Shown here one piece after another: positions 49,613-58,424 of a stretch of DNA of 64,000 bases (positions are counted from its first letter, which is position 1; each line of letters begins with the position of its first letter). The notes under the pieces are model-generated. The model was given only the letters and a program-made list of their open reading frames with translations. It was not told the origin of the DNA and made no database searches. A program made the translations under genes and the position numbers. The stretch comes from Stratiolaelaps scimitus (taxonomy: Eukaryota; Arthropoda; Arachnida; Mesostigmata; Laelapidae), in the NCBI GenBank assembly GCA_019614645.1, contig JABWDB010000006.1, forward strand, positions 5,270,001 through 5,334,000, given 5' to 3'.

Positions 49613-50815
49613 AGTTGACCCGATAAACATTAAAAAAGCCATAACCATCATAAAACAACAACAGCAGAGCGCAACTAAGACTGACAGTCTCAGCGAAACT
49701 GCTGCAGTGTATGTATTCGCTGGTAGTGTCCTTGGTAAGATGTATGTTAGTCCATGCTTACTGGTCTCTCAACGTTGATTTTAATCTCAAGCAAGAAGCC
49801 TAGGAAATTTTTGACGCAGTCGGTGCAGGCTATTGCTATGATCCTGGACACTTGCTTTCTCATTTAGCATTGGCAGGCATTGCTCAATCTCGATGTGCTT
49901 AGTGGGCAATTTTGGGGAGCGCAAAAATGAACAGGCTTAGAAGTTGCAGAGGCTGTACTCACTGTTCCGCAGCGTGTCCTCCTGAAACGAAAATGACTTG
50001 CATCAGCCTGCGATCAAGCGGAACCTCACTCCGACTCCTCGCGCTGGCTGACCTCGAAGATGGTCACATCGTCCGGAGCAAGGTCAAGGGATTGCTCCGT
50101 CTGTAAAAGCGCAGCTGTTTAAATCGTCCAGATGGCCTCTGTGCGGCGGCTACGCAAATCTGGCGTACCAGTAACAATTGGGCTCCCATCAAGCGCTGCA
50201 TGTGCAACTGTGTTGAGCAATCGGCTCCTAAGGTACAATGCATCCACATGGGTGGAACATTTGGTGATCCTTGATCAATTGATTCAACTGGCCTTAGGTT
50301 TTCATGGTACGACACAACGAGCAACTTCCGAGTTTCTAAGGTCAATCGCTGTAAATACAGCTGCCCGGTTTGATGTAAGCGGATTGATTATATTCAGTAA
50401 GTTTGGACTGAATTTACGTTGACGCGACAAAGTCACGGTCAGAAAGCAATCTTCATTACGCGACAACCATATTTGTGGTCAACTGATAAGGAGACGTTCC
50501 CTTTTAATGAAACGAAACTAGGACGAAGACGACGGCGCCTCGTGTTTAACAAACGTGTTTAACAAAAATTATATTCTCATCGTAGAATTATCACAGTGTT
50601 AGTCTTATGCTAGGTGCAATACGAATCAATTTTCTGTAAATGGAGGTGTAACGTTCTGACTAAGATTGGTCGATTGCATCGGCACAAAAAGATGTGATAC
50701 CTTATTGCCCTTCCTATGTTCGATATTCATAGACACAACATTGTAACCTCTTTTTTATACAGCAAAGTAAATATACCACTCAGAGGCAAAGATTGAGGTC
50801 AAGATATATTTTGTG
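49613..50815. other. anonymous DNA without a recognised gene
   Basis: Two overlapping frames of about 95 residues lie on opposite strands at 50064-50422, with no motif. A short tandem (CGTGTTTAACAAA twice) lies near 50541-50568. Confidence 0.55.
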
Positions 50816-50822
50816 ATAATAA

Positions 50823-51198
50823 CATAATAACAAACACTTTATTCAAAGGTATAATATAATTGCTACAAGTCTCACTTATGTGCATTTTCAATTTTGGCTC
50901 CGGTTGCGCACGTTGCGTGCCCGTGATGTGCGCGTGATAGTCTCCAGGGGAATAAATCATTAACACATTTTTTCGTGGCTATAAATTTTGGGAGTATATT
51001 CCTTTTGGATCTTGTCGTAGTTTCAACAATATCAAATATTTTTGCAACCATCGTCGGTTGTTTCAACATCATTTTTTGAAGCAAGACTTTATCTAGGGCG
51101 TTAAGACGCTGGACGGCATCTACAATATTTACGTTCTCTTTGTCACATTTACATTTATATGCCACTCGTCTTATAAACTTTTTATACACTTCGTTAAA
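50823..51198 (-). mobile_element. APE-type LINE 3' end, copy B
   Basis: The minus strand matches copy A at 36837-37206 almost base for base: ORF2 tail, untranslated end, AATAAA near 50838, then a GTTATTAT repeat at the 3' terminus (complement of 50816-50834). The similarity stops at the same internal position as in copy A, just upstream of the codons for VYKKF. Both copies therefore have the same 5' border. No target duplication was seen. Confidence 0.75.
50872..51189 (-). pseudogene. LINE ORF2 C-terminal remnant, copy B
   Basis: The 105-residue frame YKKFIRRVAYKCKCDKENVN to the end is the C-terminal tail of an APE-LINE ORF2, without the 11-base deletion found in copy A, and so probably shows the natural C-terminus (ending in a short GAKIENAHK stretch). 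It lacks endonuclease and RT domains and cannot support transposition. The methionine at 51189 is incidental. Confidence 0.65.
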
Positions 51199-51433
51199 AG
51201 ATCCTGATCTTTCTTGAGACCTGGGTGCCAGACCGGCCCCAGGTGATGAATCAAATCTAAAGCTATTTATGTCAGCGAAGCCGAATGGACAAGCATCTTT
51301 CAGGTATGGTTGAAGATGTTTACGAGGAGTGGGGAGTCCCTTACGGAAATATTATATATCGTCTATTTTCACCTCTAGTTAATAGCCGGAGTTGTGGACA
51401 GCGGCTAATCTCTTTAGCAAAATAAACATATCC

Positions 51434-52116
51434 TCGGGAGCCAGGCTAAGGGCAGCCGACAGGGCTGAAAGAAGAAACGATTCGTTTGAAGGCAAGACAA
51501 ATAATTGGAATCGTAACAAACATCAACACTATATATATATATATATTCATAATCTTTTTACAATGCCACACACCTTCAAATATAATATCATACTCTTCGA
51601 GAAATGTATGTGAATAAACACGGCATGTTGATACGTAATCGCCACACCCTCGAAACCCCGCTTGTATCAACAAAAGCAAACTTCCACATCCACCATTCAC
51701 GTATCGATGACGTGCATCCACTACGCAACGTTAGGGGAAATTATTTTAAGCTCAACATTAGACGTGACGTGAGTTGTAGATCAATTCCTTCATGGTCATC
51801 TTCCCTATAACTCGCAGTTTAGTTCGCTTTCGAAATAATCTGCAGCGTCCGCAAAGCTTTTCGTTCCGTTGTTCGTAGACCACGCATAAGACAAATGCAG
51901 CGAAATCGCGAGTCAGACACAGACCCATCCCTTAACGTAGCGCGCAATGGGCCCACAGAAAGGAAAGCTGTGTCTGCAGATCTCAAACGAAACCAAAGGT
52001 TTGTCTTAGGGAAAACGACCGCCTGTACCGAAAACGATTCCAATTATTTGTCTTGCCTTCAAACGAATCGTTTCTTCTTTCAGTCCTGTCGGTCGCCCTT
52101 AGTCTGGCTCCCAAGG
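51434..52116. mobile_element. foldback/MITE-like element with about 78-bp terminal inverted repeats
   Basis: Bases 51434-51511 recur inverted at 52034-52116. The inner 49 bases, starting CTGAAAGAAGAAACGATTCG on the left arm, are identical and the outer 28 have four or five differences. The interior of about 520 bases has a (TA)n tract at 51530-51546 and a second, weaker inverted pair (about 51828-51870 and 51955-52000), but no transposase. Borders, target duplication and family are not determined; I know no named family with these ends. Confidence 0.65.
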
Positions 52117-53179
52117 GAGGGTTGTCCGTCCCACACCGCTTTCGTTTGAGAAGGCTTTTATAAACATCGGCGTATCATGCGAGCTGTTATATTAGTTGCA
52201 ATGGTTGCCACTATTTTAACAAGTTCGTCAGGGTTCGTCGAGTATTGACACGGCCGTACATCAAATTGTAATTCCTTCCCCGATTTCTCAGCTCCAGTTG
52301 GAACCGAGAAGATCAGCGTTTTTTTTTTCTTTCTAAATTGTATAGAACTATAGGACTTGTTGTAGATACGCAACTCGTGGAGGACCCAACGTTGTTTGGG
52401 AGTGGCACTGAAGTAAACGGGACCGCAGGAGAGGTTTCGTTTATAATTCATATTTTCCGTATCTGTATTCGTCCACTTTCTCAAACATATCATAATTCTC
52501 ACACTGGATGTTAGCTAATGAAGGAAAGGAGGAATTGCTCTCAAAAGAAGAAGAAATTTCCCTCCGAAACGGCAATGAGATGCTTAGGGTATAGGGTAAA
52601 GAGATAAATCTAGCCTCTGGTCAAGAAGATGCACCTCAATCTGAGGGCTATTCCCCACTGGGTCGAGTAACTTCTATTTTAAACGTAAATGTCATGGCTA
52701 TAGCAGTGTGTGGACACTTTGGATGTATACAAGACATTAAGAGCCTTACCGAGTAGTTCTTCAAGCTTATTCTATGTTCGCGGCGCAGTATTAACGAGGT
52801 GAGCCGAATACAATTATGTGTATGCCCAAATCAAGTCAGAGTACACGGGGTCCAAGGATCCCCAATTTGAGTCCACCGTATTCATTACGACGAGAAAATT
52901 GAGTCGATCGGATATCACTGCTTTTAACCTGATCACTCATATGTAATACCCTTGGATTAAAGATGTGCTCGCCCCCAGGGGCTAACCAGACCGGAAATAA
53001 TTGATGCGGCTACTCGCGGTGATATACTCGCTATACTCGCAGTCATTCGATATCTGCAATCTAATCGGATATGAAGAGCTCAGAGTAAATAGCTTTGTCT
53101 CCTGCTTAGATACTAGGAAAAGACACGTAACAAGACACCTAAATAATGCGGTGAAATGACGTCTGTGCAAAACCCTTAC

Positions 53180-53212
<33 letters not shown>

Positions 53213-53516
53213 TACGCGGTGATGTCGACAGTAAACGTGTCTTCTAGTCGGAGAAGTTTTGATGCTAATCGTAGCCGATTGCGTTCATATTTAAAGGCAC
53301 TTTTTCACAATTGAATGAGTAGAAAAATAAAGTACCTCCTAATATAATAAAACACTCACACAGCATAATCATATCCGACGAGGGTTTTACCGAAGACCAA
53401 GGCAGGGTTGAGGAGCCTTCCGTTGAAGGGTTCGTTTTCACTGCAATATGCGTAAACCTTTTGTTGGCGACGATGTTTGACCAGCCACAGAATCGACCTT
53501 ATCTCCGACCTTAAAG
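52117..53516. other. anonymous DNA without a recognised gene
   Basis: Contains a (TA)n tract at 53185-53214. No open frame with family motifs. Confidence 0.55.
53185..53214. repeat. (TA)n microsatellite
   Basis: A TA array of about 30 bases with two CA interruptions at its left side. Confidence 0.9.
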
Positions 53517-53649
53517 TGTTGAATTCTTCTCTGCCGTGCAGAGAGGCAATGCCATCGCCTTCCTCGGGACATTGTCGTCCTCACCCCCCCCCATAATCCC
53601 TAGAAATTCCGACCTACTGTATGTTTGAATAAACTGTTGTTGAATTCTT
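53517..53649 (+). mobile_element. 5'-truncated R2-like LINE tail with a 12-bp target duplication
   Basis: TGTTGAATTCTT occurs at 53517-53528 and 53638-53649. Between them, 53529-53637 matches the last 110 bases of the large LINE: the GTGCAGAGAGGCAATGCC block, a run of nine C at 53584-53592, CCCTAGAAATTCC and a terminal GTTTGAATAAA. This fixes the 3' end of the element just after AATAAA(C), without poly-A. The copy is severely 5'-truncated and lies 240 bases upstream of the large copy in the same orientation. Confidence 0.9.
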
Positions 53650-53892
53650 TACTGGATATTGATTAGTCGACATTTGACGATGGGTGCCAAGTCGCAGCCG
53701 CCATTTAAGCTAATCGAATGACCCCACATCTCATATTCACATATACACACGCATACATGTACAACAACGTCGAGATCCGCTGAATCAATTATGGCTTCAG
53801 TCCGAATACTGCAAATGTGATAGTGAGTGTAGTTCCGGAAATACCCAATATCCTCGAAAGCATGGTCCACTTATTCTACGTTGGTATCAAGC

Positions 53893-54003
53893 CACGCGCT
53901 ACCGCGTAACCGCGGGTGGTTGCACAGTGGTTGACATGAGAAGGTGCTAGAGTGTCAACCACCCTGCCGTCCCAAACAAGGTGCTGGCCTCGGTGGAAGG
54001 GGA
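53893..54003 (-). mobile_element. inverted fragment of the R2-like LINE RLE region
   Basis: The reverse complement of 53893-54003 matches 57503-57613, which encodes PFHRGQHLVWDGTVVDTLAP and the residues after it, at about 88% identity. It directly abuts the sense-oriented LINE body at about 54004. Because the same region is also present in the sense body, simple twin priming (which inverts a different, more 5' segment) does not explain it. A separate minus-strand insertion or a template switch during reverse transcription would. Confidence 0.85.
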
Positions 54004-57000
54004 GCCAAGCTAAGGCTGAACTCTCACCCCTCGGCGTCACTTCCGCCAGCCGCCTACCCGCCGCGCCCGGCCCGGCTCGTCGCTCGCCTCGGCCCGTCCT
54101 GCTCACCTTCAGCGGGCCGCCTCCTGCCTCGGTGTTCCTCGGCTACAGGTCCCATCCGGTCGTCCTGGAGCCTGACCGGCCACCACTCTGCTTCAACTGC
54201 TGCCGGTCGGGCCACATCGCGGCACGGTGCTCACTGCCTAGGGCCTGCAGCAACTGCGGTGAAGCCGGCCACCTCGCCGCCTCCTGCGCCCGTCCTGCCC
54301 GCTGCGTCAACTGCAAGGGTGCCCATCGCTCGGGCTCGCCGTCGTGCCCTCGGGCCCGTCCTGCTCACCTTCAGCGGGCCGCCTCCTGCCTCGGTGTTCC
54401 TCGGCTACAGGTCCCATCCGGTCGTCCTGGAGCCTGACCGGCCACCACTCTGCTTCAACTGCTGCCGGTCGGGCCACATCGCGGCACGGTGCTCACTGCC
54501 TAGGGCCTGCAGCAACTGCGGTGAAGCCGGCCACCTCGCCGCCTCCTGCGCCCGTCCTGCCCGCTGCGTCAACTGCAAGGGTGCCCATCGCTCGGGCTCG
54601 CCGTCGTGCCCTCGGGCGGCCTACCTCCGCGAGCGTCAGCGGCTCGTGACTGAGGCCAGGGTCCTCGAACAGGTGAAGGACACCTCACCCCTAGCGTCCA
54701 TTATGCTCATCGAGGCCCCGGTGTCGACCCAGGCGCCAGCCCGCTCGTACGCTGCGGCGGCTCGGGGTATTGTGGTCCCCTCCGACGGTGCTCAGGTCCC
54801 CATGGTCCTGCTGCCGAACCCGAGGGCGATCCCCGCCCCGTCGCGCCGCCCCGCCCCTCGTCGGCCTGCTCCTCGTCGGCCTGCCCCGCCGTTCTTCATG
54901 AACCCAGGTCCCATCGCCCCAGCTCGCGACGCCTCCCCAGCCCGAGACGCCACCCCAGCTCGAGACGCCACCCCAGCTCGAGACGCCACCGCAGCCCGAG
55001 ACGCCACCGCAGCCCGAGACGCCACCGCAGCCCGAGACGCCACCGCAGCCCGTCGTGCCGCTTCAGCCCGAGACGCCACAGGCCCCCCGCGTGTACCGTG
55101 CCCGCATTGCGAGGGCAGATTCACCCGGCGCGGTCTCAACAGGCACATAACGGTGCGGCACCCGGAGGTCCGTTCGGTGCCTCAGCCGAGTCCAGCGCCC
55201 CAACCGCTCGAGCTACGACTACAGGCGGCCATGCGTGAGGCCCGAGTCTTCAGTATTGTCCCGAAGGCTACGCGTTCCCTAGTCGCCGTGGCCCTCACAG
55301 ACGTGCTCCGGGACGTTCATTCCAATAACGACGTCTCCTCCTGGGAAGCGCTCCTGGCTTTCGCCCGAGTGGTCTTGCAGATGCCGGACAAAGGCGACAC
55401 CTCCCGCTCCCTCCCAGCCGTGATTCGGGGAAACCTAGCGGCCTTCCGTGCTGGGGCGCGCTTGGAGTACCGCTTGCGTCGTCAACTCCCCCGCGGCCCT
55501 CGTCCTCCGCCCACGGATACGGGCCAGATGGCTGCGCGTATAGCCACCCAAAAACTCTCCGAGGGTGACATCTCTGGTGCCGCCCGGGCCCTGTGCTCTA
55601 CCGACTCGGCCACGGACTCGGCTGAGGCTCTCCACGCCCTCAGGGCGAAGCACCCCCCCGCCCCTCCTGATTACGCCTTCCCCGTCCGTCCCCCGCAGGT
55701 CGACATTGCCCCAACGTCAACCGATGAGGTTTTTGCGGCCGTCTCCTCTTTCCCCCCGAGCTCGTCAGCCGGCCCCGATGGCCTTCGGCCGCGTCATCTC
55801 AGGGACCTGCTCTCTCCCGCACTCGGAGCCGTCGCCACTGCCCTCGCCAAGGCCCTCGCTAAGGTGGTCGACTGCATGCGGGCCGGCACGGTTCCATCGG
55901 CGCTACGGCCTATACTCTTCGGCGCGCGCCTCATCGCCCTCAAGAAAAAGGACGGGTCGATACGGCCCATCGCCTGCTCCAGCACGATTCGTCGCCTGGC
56001 TGCTAAGATAGCCTGGGTCAACGAGAGGGACACGGTCGTGACCCTGCTCGGCCCAACCCAGTTGGGTTGCGGCCAGGCGTCTGGGACGGAGATCGCTGCT
56101 CACGCGGCTCGCGCCTTCATCCACGCTCATCCGGACGCGGCCCTGGTCAAGCTTGATTTTCGCAATGCCTTCAACACGGTCCGTCGAGATCTCGTTCTGC
56201 GGGAGGTTGCTGAGCACGTCCCTGGGCTCTTCCCTCTGGTCGACCTGGCCTATCGTGGTCCCTCCCATCTGATCATGGACAACGCCGTCATCAGCTCAGA
56301 GTGCGGGGTGCAGCAGGGGGACCCGCTGGGCCCAGCCCTCTTCTGCCTGGCCCTCCGGCCCCTCGCTGTGTCCCTCCAGTCGCGTCTGCGGCTGTGGTAC
56401 ATGGACGACGGAACGTTAGCAGGTGATCCGGCGACCGTCGCCTCCGACGTTCAGCGAGTACTCGACTACGAGGGGCGCAGCGGCCTCGCCCTCAACCCCA
56501 CTAAGTGCGAGATCTTCTCTTTGGACGCGCAGCCCGACCTCCAGCGGTCGCTCCCAGGATGCCGTCTCACTCAGAGGTTGTCCCTCGAGCTCGTCGGCTC
56601 CCCTCTCACGGACGAGGCCATCCGGCCGCTATTGGACCGTTGCCTCGAGAGGACGGCCGTGATGCTCGACCGACTGCCCCTGTTATCGGCTCACCAGGGG
56701 CTGTTCCTCCTTCGGTCCTGTTTCTCGGCGGCACGCATGCAGCACTTGCTTAGGACATGCCCGGCCGGCACTGAGGCTTCAGCCCTTCACGATTATGACG
56801 ACTTGGTGTTGGACGCGCTGACGACGATCCTGAACCTCCAGCTCCCTCCGGAGGCGGCGTCGCAGGCTACCCTTCCAGTCCGCTTCGGGGGCCTCGGCAT
56901 TCTCAGTGTTCGCCGCTTGGCCGACGTTTGCTACGCCGCGTCGCTCACGGCGGTTGCCGACATGGTCGCTACAGTCCTCCCCCCCGAGGCGCTCGCCCAC

Positions 57001-57906
57001 TTCTCCGCCTCCCAGGAAGCTGCCCTTGACCAGACGGGCGCCCGCGCTCGGGTCCCTCCGGACAAACAGAGCAAGCAGCGGGCATGGTCCGATGCCCTGC
57101 ACCAGGAGCTGCGGGACTCCCTCCTGGCCTCTGCGCCACACGCTGCTGACCAAGCTCGCCTCCGGGCTGTCGACAGGCCTGGTGCGGGGGCGTGGCTCCA
57201 CGCGCTGCCCTCCTCGTCCCTTGGTACTGCTCTAGACGATCGCTCCCTCCGCTTCTGTGTGGGCCTTCGCCTCGGGGCCCCTGTAGTTGCGGCCCACAGC
57301 TGCGAGCGTTGCGGGGACCCCGTCGCAACGAATGGCCACCACGGTCTTTCGTGCGAACGCAGCGCCGGTCGCCATCCGCGACACACGATGCTTAATGACA
57401 CGCTCGTGAGGGCCCTCCACTCCGCCGGTATTCCTTGCACAAGGGAGCCACAGGGCCTCGACACCTCTGACGGCCGCCGCCCTGACGGCCTCATTCTTGT
57501 CCCCTTCCATCGAGGGCAGCACCTGGTTTGGGACGGCACTGTGGTTGACACTCTAGCACCCTCTTATGTCAACCACTGTGCAACCATCCCCGGTTACGCA
57601 GTAGCGCGTGCGGAACGGGCAAAGCTAAGGAAGTACGCCGCTCTCCAAGCAACCCACCTGTTTTCCCCCCTTGCCTTTGAGACCTTGGGCGGGCACGGCC
57701 CTCTCACTGCGAACTTCCTCGAGGGGGTCTACCATAGGCTGATCCGCGCCACCGGGGACAAGCGCGCTGGCTCTTTCCTCCTGCAGCGGCTGTCCCTCGC
57801 CGTGCAGAGAGGCAATGCCATCGCCTTCCTCGGAACATTGTCGTCCTCACCCCCCCCCCCCCCCATAATCTCTAGAAATCCCGCCCTACTGTATGTTCTA
57901 CCATAG
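53944..57906 (+). CDS. R2-like LINE polyprotein: CCHC knuckles, C2H2 finger, RT, RLE
   Basis: This 1320-residue frame encodes the protein for target-primed reverse transcription. Three CCHC knuckles start at residues 170 (CFNCCRSGHIAARC), 189 (CSNCGEAGHLAASC) and 208; they bind nucleic acid. A C2H2 finger lies at 386-406. The RT spans about 595-870, with SAGPDGLRP (609), LDFRNAF (Asp738), GVQQGDPLGP (788) and YMDD (819-822). YMDD is less usual than YADD in LINEs. The endonuclease has a CX2C...HH...C cluster at 1120-1137 and RPDG (Pro1180) then WDGTVVD (Asp1197). Residues 1 to about 137 are not native: the start lies in an inverted fragment and the first duplication copy is read out of frame. 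The last residues run past a C-homopolymer and may also differ from the native end. The core is uninterrupted and looks competent, but the 5' end is broken. Confidence 0.85.
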   Translation: MLECQPPCRPKQGAGLGGRGAKLRLNSHPSASLPPAAYPPRPARLVARLGPSCSPSAGRLLPRCSSATGPIRSSWSLTGHHSASTAAGRATSRHGAHCLGPAATAVKPATSPPPAPVLPAASTARVPIARARRRALGPVLLTFSGPPPASVFLGYRSHPVVLEPDRPPLCFNCCRSGHIAARCSLPRACSNCGEAGHLAASCARPARCVNCKGAHRSGSPSCPRAAYLRERQRLVTEARVLEQVKDTSPLASIMLIEAPVSTQAPARSYAAAARGIVVPSDGAQVPMVLLPNPRAIPAPSRRPAPRRPAPRRPAPPFFMNPGPIAPARDASPARDATPARDATPARDATAARDATAARDATAARDATAARRAASARDATGPPRVPCPHCEGRFTRRGLNRHITVRHPEVRSVPQPSPAPQPLELRLQAAMREARVFSIVPKATRSLVAVALTDVLRDVHSNNDVSSWEALLAFARVVLQMPDKGDTSRSLPAVIRGNLAAFRAGARLEYRLRRQLPRGPRPPPTDTGQMAARIATQKLSEGDISGAARALCSTDSATDSAEALHALRAKHPPAPPDYAFPVRPPQVDIAPTSTDEVFAAVSSFPPSSSAGPDGLRPRHLRDLLSPALGAVATALAKALAKVVDCMRAGTVPSALRPILFGARLIALKKKDGSIRPIACSSTIRRLAAKIAWVNERDTVVTLLGPTQLGCGQASGTEIAAHAARAFIHAHPDAALVKLDFRNAFNTVRRDLVLREVAEHVPGLFPLVDLAYRGPSHLIMDNAVISSECGVQQGDPLGPALFCLALRPLAVSLQSRLRLWYMDDGTLAGDPATVASDVQRVLDYEGRSGLALNPTKCEIFSLDAQPDLQRSLPGCRLTQRLSLELVGSPLTDEAIRPLLDRCLERTAVMLDRLPLLSAHQGLFLLRSCFSAARMQHLLRTCPAGTEASALHDYDDLVLDALTTILNLQLPPEAASQATLPVRFGGLGILSVRRLADVCYAASLTAVADMVATVLPPEALAHFSASQEAALDQTGARARVPPDKQSKQRAWSDALHQELRDSLLASAPHAADQARLRAVDRPGAGAWLHALPSSSLGTALDDRSLRFCVGLRLGAPVVAAHSCERCGDPVATNGHHGLSCERSAGRHPRHTMLNDTLVRALHSAGIPCTREPQGLDTSDGRRPDGLILVPFHRGQHLVWDGTVVDTLAPSYVNHCATIPGYAVARAERAKLRKYAALQATHLFSPLAFETLGGHGPLTANFLEGVYHRLIRATGDKRAGSFLLQRLSLAVQRGNAIAFLGTLSSSPPPPPIISRNPALLYVLP
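53952..54437 (+). pseudogene. upstream frame holding the first copy of the zinc knuckles
   Basis: This 161-residue frame lies one base off the main frame. From about residue 18 it reads native-looking LINE sequence leading into the same segment found in the main frame (FLGYRSHPVVLEPDRPPLCF and the three knuckles), then loses meaning after the duplication junction at about 54353. It therefore represents the original N-terminal coding frame, separated from the rest by the 262-bp tandem duplication (262 is not divisible by three). Its methionine lies in the inverted RLE fragment and is not the natural start. Confidence 0.75.
54091..54616 (+). repeat. 262-bp tandem duplication across the zinc-knuckle region
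   Basis: Bases from 54091 are repeated from 54353 with an offset of 262 and no difference that I could see. The unit begins GGCCCGTCCTGCTCACCTTC and ends in the codons after the third knuckle. Perfect identity suggests a very recent event or an assembly artefact. Confidence 0.95.
54930..55075 (+). repeat. 18-bp tandem repeats encoding an ARDAT(P/A) hexapeptide
   Basis: Eight or so near-identical 18-base units encode ARDATP or ARDATA at residues of about 330-378, between the knuckles and the C2H2 finger. They form a low-complexity linker that can change length by slippage. Confidence 0.9.
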
Positions 57907-57956
57907 GTTGATCCGCGCCACCGGATAATTCCTAACTACTGTATGTTTGAATAAAT
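57890..57956 (+). repeat. duplicated 28-base coding segment in the LINE 3' tail
   Basis: TCTACCATAGGTTGATCCGC and the eight bases after it, at about 57897-57925, repeat the coding stretch at 57728-57755. They interrupt the normal tail, which is otherwise duplicated around them (CTACTGTATGTTC before and CTACTGTATGTTTG after). The copies at 21.2 kb and 53.6 kb lack this insert. Confidence 0.85.
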
Positions 57957-58316
57957 GTGTTTAAGCAGCGTTACGGTTAACGGTTGCTCTTTCGAGCAGT
58001 TGTTGTGATAAGACAGGACAGCTGGGCATTGTTGTCTATATCTCGTATTCTGGCAATAGAGTAGATTTTGTCAACAAAAACATGCTATTATTTACTTGTC
58101 ATGAAAATATGCTTTTCTTGTCCTAATTATGTCAATCGAGGAATTGCCAAATGTCGCACGATGCACCGTGCGAGAACCTGAAAATTAGAATCATATTAGA
58201 ACTCTATCCCATCGAACAACATGGCAACACTAGTCACTTGACCATGTCACTGGGGTTGAAATATTTTTTACTCAATATGAGATCTACCTGGCTTGACTTA
58301 TAATAGTATTTTGTCC

Positions 58317-58420
58317 TGAACTGGATCGGCCCACTTTCATTGAGATTGAAAGTGGGCCCCTGGTGGGTCTCTGGTGGTGTCCGTGCGTTTGAAGAGATTT
58401 TCCTTCTACCAAAAAAAATT
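58317..58420 (+). mobile_element. 5'-truncated poly-A retroposon, second copy
   Basis: About 100 bases match the 3' end of the retroposon at 10761-10850 (CTGGATCGGCCCACTTTCAT, later CCGTGCGTTTGA) and end in a short A run at about 58411-58418. Compared with that copy it has about 14 extra bases that form a hairpin with the preceding sequence. No clear target duplication was seen. Confidence 0.7.
58328..58358. repeat. hairpin, 12-bp perfect arms, absent from the related copy
   Basis: GGCCCACTTTCA, seven loop bases, TGAAAGTGGGCC. The related copy at 10.77 kb has the left arm and loop but not the right arm. Confidence 0.9.
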
Positions 58421-58424
58421 CTTC

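Larger units (their letters stand above)
54004..57956 (+). mobile_element. R2-like (RLE-type) LINE, near complete
   Basis: A GC-rich body of about 3.95 kb stands out sharply from AT-rich flanks. It carries gag-like zinc knuckles, a C2H2 finger, reverse transcriptase and a restriction-like endonuclease in one frame, then a C-homopolymer (15 C at about 57850-57864), a short tail and AATAAA at 57949-57954 with no poly-A. The true 5' end is missing: an inverted RLE fragment replaces it. The clade cannot be settled by eye. R2, R4, NeSL and related groups share the C-terminal endonuclease, but the three gag-like knuckles in the same protein are not typical of R2 itself. No target duplication was found. 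Confidence 0.85.

Noticed and set aside
54792..55148. 118-residue minus-strand frame of SRA repeats
   Set aside because: It is the antisense reading of the ARDAT repeat linker in the LINE.
55565..56011. 148-residue plus-strand frame inside the LINE
   Set aside because: Out-of-frame reading of the RT coding region, rich in Pro, Ser and Arg.
56931..57551. 206-residue minus-strand frame
   Set aside because: Antisense shadow of the GC-rich RLE coding region.
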